Both the position numbers and the translations under genes were made by a program. A stretch of 64,000 nt of DNA from Meandrina meandrites (lineage: Eukaryota; Cnidaria; Anthozoa; Scleractinia; Meandrinidae). Numbering within the stretch: position 1 is the first letter of the stretch; the number at the start of each line of letters is the position of its first letter. The DNA lies in contig OY855904.1 of assembly GCA_963693305.1 (NCBI GenBank), positions 12,112,496 to 12,176,495 on the forward strand, written 5' to 3'. Below are positions 59,701 through 64,000 of this stretch, piece after piece. The notes beneath the pieces are model-generated. The model saw only the letters and a list, made by a program, of their open reading frames with translations, was not told where the DNA came from and did not search any database.

Positions 59701-61974
59701 CATCATTTGCACTGCCCACACAGCAGCCTCATGACCCTGTAACGTCATCATACACTTGCTTCCAATCCAGACACGTGCTGTGCTGTAAATAACATGAATA
59801 ACATTTAATAATATCAGTTTACAACAAATTCTCTCAAGAAGTACTGATTCCACAAAGACAAATAAGGAGAAATGATATATTGATAACAGGATGTCTCCAT
59901 CTTACTTGTCCCATGATCCCGAAAGAAGGGTGCCAAATTTTCCAGCTATTAAAGAACAAACGGCTCCAGTGTGACCCTCCAGTTTGTGGACAGGCTCTGT
60001 GGAGGAAAAGAATTTTATGTGAGGAACTGTGTCAGAATAAATAAAAATAAATTGCGTCAGTGTGTGTAAATCATTTCCGACTGATGGAAACACCCTTAGT
60101 TTATGCAGCTTTCACATTCCAGCTACAGTGCTGTGTTGTTGTTAGAGGCTGTGTTGGCCACATTATATTGTACTCTCAGTTCTATTCTAATAACAACTAT
60201 TCAGTCAAGACTGATAATTTAAAACAAAATTACAAACTTAAGAGACTCTTGAAAGTGAAACCCAAAGGTTATGCTGTATAAATTTAAGAATAATTTTCCT
60301 AAAATAAAAAGAATGAAGATGTTATCCAAGATTGCAAATAACAGTTGGTAATCAGACAATAGCCAACCAAGATTTGCTCATGTCCTGCAAAATTTCCACT
60401 GTAGATGGAATCACATTGTGATTCGACACATACTGTCATGCCCAACAACATTTTTGTTTGGTTTGACCAAAGTGGTGACTTAGTCAGATGTATGTCTTTT
60501 CAGCAAAAAAAAAATTGTAGCCTTGTATACCTATGCATGGATTTATGTATGGTAATTAAAAAAATAAATGAATAAAGAAAAAATCGAACCTCAATATAAT
60601 ATACAGACTAGAAAGTTGGCCACTGAAACTATTTTCAGAATGACGTGAATCTAGTTTGTTTTGTAGTGTGATAGATTGTGTCATTCTTGCACTAAATTAT
60701 CGTCATTTAATGACTGATTTGGTTGGCAAGTCTTTTGTATAATTATGAGCTGCATTTATCAACTTACCAAGAGAGTCCAGTGTCCAGACAAGAATAACAT
60801 TATCATGTCCACCAGTCACTACAAGACCTGAGAAGAACAGAACCTTTTTTTAAGCTTTATTTAGTCGTAATAGCTCTAATACCATCTTAAGAATTTTAAA
60901 ATGATGTAACTTAAGTTAATGCCTGTTCTCAGTTACTCAAAGCACATGTCTTTTGTTTCTTGGCCAGTAGGTTATAACAAGATTTTTGACATCTCCCATA
61001 CTTATTAAAAACTAGCAATGGTATAATTGCAATTCCTGCATTTTGATTGGTTAACAGGCAATGGTATATGAGCTCATATACCATTGACCACAGATATCGT
61101 AGTCGATACGCGTCAATGAAAACAGATGGGAGCTTGAATATTGCAATTCTTTTGGGCCTTTTTAATAAAACAATTATTCCACTCGCGCTTGTTGGATATA
61201 AGATCGTTATAGCCAACTCAGCGCTACATGCCTCGTTGGCTATCTACCATCTCATATCCAACGCGTGCTCATGGAATAATTGTTAAATGTAAGATTGGCT
61301 GCTGCTTAGAACATTTATGAGGACAGTTTGTATGAAAAAACTGTACATAACAATTTAATGAAGGTGGGTTTTAAAAATCTCCTGTCTTAATTTTTGCCAC
61401 ATTACTCAAAATTTGCTGATGAGTTTTTTAACAGGTTTGGTAATTATAACTGTTAATATTTACAATCTCTCGTGTGGATGTTCACATTACAGTATTTATT
61501 CACTAAAACTAATAATATAAAAGATGGTTGTCTGACTGATAGCTTCCCAAAATATTTAAACTTAAGACTTATCTGAGAATTGCCCATTTTTGTTGAGTCA
61601 TGAATGGATGTGTCGACAAGTCTTCCAAATTTTCGAAGTACATTAAGTCATTAACACAAACCACTGTCGTTTCAGGTCAGAATTTGAAGCGATTGATTCC
61701 TGTTTCTTTAACAATGGTTGTTAACGAACAAGGAGGACATACCGTGTTGATATTTATCCGTAGGAGGAATTGTGCACACAGCAGAAATGAAGTTACTGTG
61801 TCCGCTGAGAACATGGCCCTCAACAAAGCCAACTCTTCCTTCACTCGGAATCCACAGCCGAGCAGTCCTATCCCGCGAAGCTGTTATGATCCCTTCCTCA
61901 GGAAAAACAGCAGGACAAACTGCTCTTACGTCCAGTTCATGACCACGAAGAACACAACTAAGTTTGTATGACAT
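41020..61974 (-). CDS. PLAA: Phospholipase A2-activating protein, PLAA (Doa1/Ufd3 orthologue), 29 coding exons, complete
   Basis: Ubiquitin-binding cofactor of the p97/VCP (Cdc48) segregase. It acts in the cytosol and nucleus in ubiquitin turnover, endolysosomal sorting and ubiquitin-dependent degradation. Residues: WD40 propeller about 1-297, PFU domain about 345-445, DPFTG linker about 468-530, PUL domain about 555-819 (binds the p97 C-terminus in known orthologues). Exons in gene order: 61974-61743, 60827-60768, 59996-59906, 59782-59676, 58854-58725, 58218-58147, 57602-57529, 57236-57146, 55709-55646, 55501-55452, 54731-54670, 54369-54311, 53988-53959, 53654-53580, 53206-53134, 52889-52743, 52034-51945, 51414-51343, 51151-51060, 50344-50264, 49805-49766, 49498-49391, 49154-49049, 48673-48571, 43249-43173, 42685-42616, 42522-42460, 41695-41603, 41067-41020. 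The sum is 2,460 bp, 819 residues plus TAA. Every intron is GT-AG and phases agree throughout. Length is close to human PLAA (795). Start chosen because residues 2-13 ([12 protein letters not shown]) match the family start. UTRs not determined. Confidence 0.95.
41217..41492 (+). repeat. SINE-like interspersed repeat, copy 3 (in PLAA intron 28)
   Basis: The most complete copy: CAAGTCTGCGTTCGAGCC, GCCGGAGCTTATTCCGG, CTGGACGGGATGCTAGTCCA, TTGAGAGAGGCACTACGAGA, AGTGTCTTGCTCAAGAACAC, then a tail reading CTCGAACCACCGTGCCTCCC. The reverse complement of the tail resembles a tRNA T-arm and acceptor region, supporting a tRNA-related SINE. Confidence 0.6.
41882..41955 (-). repeat. tRNA-derived SINE head / tRNA-like element (not a functional tRNA)
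   Basis: On the minus strand this reads like a tRNA: GGTAGCTCAGTGGTTGGAG matches an A box and GGCTTCGACTCC a B box at the right spacing. The acceptor arms (GTCTCCT against AGGAACT) pair incompletely, and the anticodon arm is not clean. I recognise this sequence type as a common tRNA-derived repeat in corals. It lies in PLAA intron 27. Confidence 0.6.
42762..43098. repeat. MITE-like GC-rich repeat in PLAA intron 25
   Basis: Begins TAGCCTGCGTAGCTGGCAGG and ends GGGAGGCTA, so the ends share only a short inverted match. The left end resembles the MITE at 24,914-25,088. The interior contains a GC-rich GCGGCCGTCTGC segment. Probably a decayed or longer relative. Confidence 0.4.
43440..44500 (+). 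repeat. Minisatellite array 1, about ten units of 111 or 102 bp
   Basis: Unit starts, measured at ATGTCTTGG, are 43511, 43622, 43733, 43835, 43937, 44048, 44159, 44270, 44381 and 44483. Spacings are 111 or 102 bp, always a multiple of three, so one frame stays open for 320 codons (43,516-44,478) with others beside it. Each unit contains the palindrome GACGAAATTTCGTC or a variant, followed by a CAAATTCGTCAAGCCAGC block. The translated frame is low-complexity (Ser/Asp/Glu/Cys-rich) and lies in a PLAA intron on the opposite strand, so I do not call it a gene. Confidence 0.9.
44801..45540 (+). repeat. Direct repeat pair inside the intron-24 composite
   Basis: Two diverged copies of a segment of about 120 bp: 44,801-44,920 and 45,411-45,540. 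Shared blocks in order are ATGTCCCAATGAAAACAA, TTGTTTTAG or CTTTAGGAATCT, TATCCA, TTTCCTGCTG and CATTGATATAC. The interior of the composite is thus itself partly duplicated. Confidence 0.6.
45752..46355 (+). repeat. Short tandem repeat of about 98 bp, three copies plus one displaced
   Basis: Units share TGTCATTGTTGTTGTGCTT, GAGATGTCAAGACCAG, GCAATTTAGTTTA and CTATGTATGACA. Three units run from about 45,752 to 46,045. A fourth, slightly shorter, lies at about 46,240-46,355, directly before array 2. Non-coding. Confidence 0.7.
46352..48425 (+). repeat. Minisatellite array 2, about twenty units of mainly 91 or 109 bp
   Basis: Units contain GCTCGTTCCCTGAAATC, TTCGACTTTGG, the palindrome GGCGAAATTTCGCC or a variant, one to three TTCGTC(G/A)TTTTCGTC blocks, and CCGCTTCCGTGCTACCCTCC. 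Early spacings are 91 or 109 bp, differing by an 18-bp block. These are not multiples of three, so open frames overlap in all phases and look accidental. The reverse complement of the core resembles the core of array 1. Confidence 0.9.
52093..52276. mobile_element. Inverted-repeat element TAGGCCATTTCCGA, copy 2 (PLAA intron 16)
   Basis: Second copy (184 bp) of the element at 40,006-40,182, with the same mirrored blocks: TAGGCCATTTCCGAG at one end, CTCGGAAATGGCCTA at the other, and TTTGCCTCA, AAACGAGTC and ATTTTCATATGAATG inside. Copy 2 has a few extra bases in the middle. No clear target-site duplication. Confidence 0.75.
52507..52645 (+). repeat. 28-bp minisatellite, five copies
   Basis: Unit TGCATGTTTTCCCGCGCTTG plus AGATCGGC, with starts of the GTTTTCCCG block at 52512, 52540, 52568, 52596 and 52624, exactly 28 bp apart. 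The last two copies are more decayed. Located in PLAA intron 16. Confidence 0.88.
53684..53724 (+). repeat. (CAA)n microsatellite
   Basis: About 13 uninterrupted CAA/ACA triplets in PLAA intron 13. A nearby run of about 17 G lies at about 53,857-53,873. Both are intronic and length-variable by nature. Confidence 0.95.
54806..54935. repeat. Inverted repeat and coral-type interspersed repeat in PLAA intron 10
   Basis: Arms of 32 bp at 54,806-54,837 and 54,855-54,886 are exact reverse complements around a 17-bp spacer (core GTGATCTTCGCAGTGAATT). The adjoining ATCCGCAGTTCATATATGAA segment matches, reverse complemented, a dispersed repeat I recall from coral genomes. The arm seems to be an inverted partial duplication of that repeat. 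Confidence 0.7.
55872..56676. mobile_element. 805-bp DNA transposon fossil with ~170-bp inverted repeats and TTAA flanks (PLAA intron 8)
   Basis: Left end AGTGCCTATGAAATG, right end CATTTCATAGGCACT. The inverted similarity continues for about 170 bp, through CAAAGCAAAGAAG, CTCCCAGAGATATTCA, ATATGCAAATTAGGTACTGA and TGACGTCAC blocks. TTAA lies directly outside both ends (55,868-55,871 and 56,677-56,680). The middle of about 465 bp has no transposase frame, so it is non-autonomous. The TTAA target fits piggyBac or Kolobok-type transposition. Confidence 0.78.
57810..58055. repeat. Interspersed repeat in PLAA intron 6
   Basis: Contains GTGGACACATTTTATGGTCC, TTGCGGGTCATTAATTTTGC and AATTAAGTCCCGCGAAAAAT, phrases I recognise from dispersed coral repeats. 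Some blocks are mirrored (ACTTAATTTTC / GAAAATTAAGT). Ends are not defined. Confidence 0.4.
58940..59542. mobile_element. ~600-bp element with terminal inverted repeats (PLAA intron 4)
   Basis: Left end TACTGTCAAAGCTCTCATAA, right end (reverse complemented) TACAATCAAAGCTCTCTTAA, followed on both sides by a further GACAC match. No coding capacity. A MITE-type element. No target-site duplication that I can define. Confidence 0.6.
61171..61282. repeat. Palindromic repeat element in PLAA intron 1
   Basis: Starts CAATTATTCCACTCGCGCTT and ends with the near mirror image GCGTGCTCATGGAATAATTG. A second mirrored pair is TTGGATATAAGAT / ATCTCATATCCAA, with GCCAAC / GTTGGC inside. The layout matches a foldback element frequent in corals. 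It may extend left to about 61,040, where AATGGTATATGAGCTCATATACCATT forms another palindrome. Confidence 0.7.
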
Positions 61975-63591
61975 TTTTTATCTCTTTTCTTTGCTTCACA
62001 ATGAGAGCAGTTGGCGTAGAATACACGAAGTATCGACCAGGAAGTTAAACCACTGACCGCTATGTTACGAGGAATGGTTACAAAGCTGACGAAAATTATT
62101 GGGGGAGAGGAGAGGGGTTATCGAAAATTACAAAATTTTGGTTTCGAAATCAATCGGAGAATATTGATAGGAAAAGTCCATTTGATAGGTTTGCGTGAAA
62201 GTAAATCCGGTACAGTTAACAGTACAAAATTCTTTTCGTACTGTGTCACTGCTCTGTAACAAGAGCTTTGTCTGTAAGTCCTGTAACTATTAAATTATTT
62301 AAAAGCACTCTTAAATTTATAGAATTTCTAAGTTTTTAACAAACAGCTAACATGGGAATGGAAAGCGAAAACGGATGGATGACTCGAGAAAATGCATCAC
62401 ACTAGCCTATTCTTAGATGGTGGTAATCGGGTGTGGGGAGGGGTGGTGGGGTTACATTTGTCTTCATCGCGTCAAGGTGTCAAAAAAAAAAATCACTGAA
62501 AAAATGAAAAAGTGGACTCGGCAAAGATTGAGTGGTAAGATGAAGACAAGCACTGTTTTACTTTCTGTCATTGGACAATTCCCGTGACTGCTGTGCACTA
62601 AGTTGGATGACAGGGGAGGGGAGGGTACTAACGTTTAGATCCGGAGCGCGGGAAACGAACATTCTTCTAACGGTGCTGCATATTTTGAAAGTGGAACATT
62701 TATTTAAGTTAAGTTTTGCAAACAAAAGGAATGACGCTGATTGATTTGTTATAATTATGAGCTTTATATAGGTTAGTGTTTAAACGATCTGTCATTCTGC
62801 CTGAGGGTTAAATTGTCAACCAAATCCTAAGTATTGTTCATCAATGTTGGTATTTTTAGACGTTGCTCAAGATTAACGTCCCAATCAGGCCAAATACATG
62901 GATCTCCTAGCTACATGATCATGACAGAAATTATGAAAAAGAAGCTTTTCGTCGCCATTTATAAAAAAGACAAAAAATAATCTGAATGATTTGAGTAACG
63001 GCCACAAATACTCTAAACTCTGATTTCAAAAGGATCTCTGTTCTTGCGTGCACAGTATGAAAACAGTTGTTGATTAACTGTTGACACGACTGCGTATTGC
63101 ATTCTAGTCATTCTGTGACACAGAAATAACATGCTTCAGATCATTTTTTCACTGAGAATGTTTTTAGAAAACAGCGGTTGTCCTAGCATGCGAATTCCAA
63201 CGATTTAACGAACTCCGTATACCTAACTGATTTTAACCGCCACTAAACAGTCTTCACGAACTTTTGTATGCAACTTATAGACCGTGATAATTTTGGATAT
63301 TGCTCAACCATGCAATAAATTGAATAAAAGGACCGAAAATGAAAAACGAACGAGACAAAACCTTGAAATAAATGCCCGAAGGCAATCACATTAACAAAAA
63401 CAAGCCAAGCGAAAATAAATTAACGTTAATGGCTCAAACAACACCGCTCAGTTTCGTGCAAATATTAAACAATCACAGTTAGACTTCTAACGGTCAAAAT
63501 CGGAATAAAGCAACGTTCACTAAGCACTATAACTCATTTACGACTTTGCTCCGCGAAGGAAGGATCTGCTCTCACAGCGAACAATATCGAA
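61975..63591. promoter_or_regulatory. Intergenic region between PLAA and the divergent right-hand gene
   Basis: About 1.6 kb between two start codons pointing away from each other. It should contain the promoters and 5' UTRs of both genes. I see no TATA box, CpG-island-like stretch or other element I can defend. A G-rich patch lies at about 62,430-62,455. Confidence 0.4.
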
Positions 63592-63840
63592 ATGAAACGC
63601 TCAGAAATGCTGCTGACAACGTCCGTTATTTTCAGCCTCTTAACTTTGCATATCAAGTACTCATGTGCGAAGTCATACAAGGTAAAATATTATTATTAAT
63701 TCATGCAGTCTGACTCCAATTTTGTTATATTTAGCATTTTCAATGTTATCTACAATTTCTTTTCTCGAAATAGGAAATCCATCATTTATTGACCGATGAC
63801 GAAAGAGAGGAGATTTTTGGACACCCGTTTGTAGAAAATG
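63592..63840 (+). CDS. Start of a secreted or membrane protein gene (exons 1-2, partial)
   Basis: Exon 1 (63,592-63,681, 30 codons) begins MKRSEMLLTTSVIFSLLTLH, a typical signal peptide with a short basic start and a hydrophobic core. It ends KSYK before a GTAAAA donor. Exon 2 (63,774-63,840, 22 codons plus one base) follows a TTCTCGAAATAG acceptor after a 92-bp intron. It encodes EIHHLLTDDEREEIFGHPFV and ends at a GTAAGA donor. The frame is continuous across the junction. The gene runs out of the window. I do not recognise the family. The charged segment after the signal peptide could be the start of a propeptide, but that is a guess. Confidence 0.6.
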
Positions 63841-64000
63841 GTAAGAGAGCATGGTTACCTGATAACATTGCTATGTAAATTTTTAAATGTACCGAACACC
63901 GTTTTTTAATTCAATAATTGTTTCAACTCTTGAAGTCAAATTTTTTACTTACCTAAAGGCAACAAATTCAACAATAAAATAAAATTCTTGAATGACAACC

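Larger units (their letters stand above)
57146..61974 (-). other. PLAA: PLAA exons 1-8: WD40 beta-propeller
   Basis: These eight exons encode residues 1-285, nearly the whole seven-bladed WD40 propeller, the mono-ubiquitin-binding part of PLAA. Blade signatures visible in order are [10 protein letters not shown]...[17 protein letters not shown]...[15 protein letters not shown]...GSWD then [14 protein letters not shown]...[17 protein letters not shown]...[13 protein letters not shown]...EDRSLRIW, and a last blade through [10 protein letters not shown]. Intron 1 (60,828-61,742) and intron 4 (58,855-59,675) contain repeat elements. Intron 8 (55,710-57,145) holds a TTAA-flanked transposon. Confidence 0.93.

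Overview
This window is animal nuclear DNA, most probably from an anthozoan cnidarian and probably a stony coral. The evidence is a spliced gene with GT-AG introns, intronless class A GPCR genes in a local family, AT-rich spacers crowded with short inverted-repeat elements, and several interspersed repeats whose sequence I recognise as typical of coral genomes. Metazoan is near certain; coral is a judgement from family resemblance, not from a database search.

Left third (1-27.4 kb): a cluster of one GPCR family. Positions 1 to about 17,912 are a tandem array of five units of about 3.6 kb, and the window opens inside it. Two unit types alternate: A is 3,582 bp and B is 3,594 bp, in the order A1-B1-A2-B2-A3. 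The real repeat is therefore a 7,176-bp A+B dimer, present twice, plus a third A unit. Each unit carries one minus-strand intronless receptor of 383 codons. The A3 receptor is broken by a +1 frameshift after TM1. A sixth, inverted and more diverged copy lies at 21,496-22,647 (+). A clearly older paralogue of 375 codons lies at 26,297-27,424 (-). All keep the class A hallmarks (DRY, CWxP, NPxxF, the TM3/ECL2 cysteines) but lack the TM3 aspartate of amine receptors, so the ligand is unknown.

Middle (27.4-41 kb): about 13.6 kb with no gene I can defend. It holds MITE-like elements (including one flanked by TTAA), perfect hairpins and SINE-like fragments.

Right third (41-62 kb): a complete minus-strand PLAA gene (phospholipase A2-activating protein, the animal Doa1/Ufd3 orthologue). 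I could trace 29 coding exons from ATG at 61,974 to TAA at 41,020-41,022. All splice sites are GT-AG and all phases agree, giving 819 residues: WD40 propeller, PFU domain, a DPFTG linker repeat, and a PUL domain. Its introns are full of repeats. Intron 24 holds the most unusual object in the window, a ~5.0-kb composite (43,393-48,437). It has ~50-bp terminal inverted repeats, flanking 8-bp direct repeats, and two large subterminal minisatellite arrays of related sequence in opposite orientation. Every unit is built around a 14-bp palindrome whose two halves sometimes change together.

Far right (63.6 kb to the end): the first two exons of a plus-strand gene that begins with a signal peptide. 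It is divergent from PLAA and continues past the window edge.
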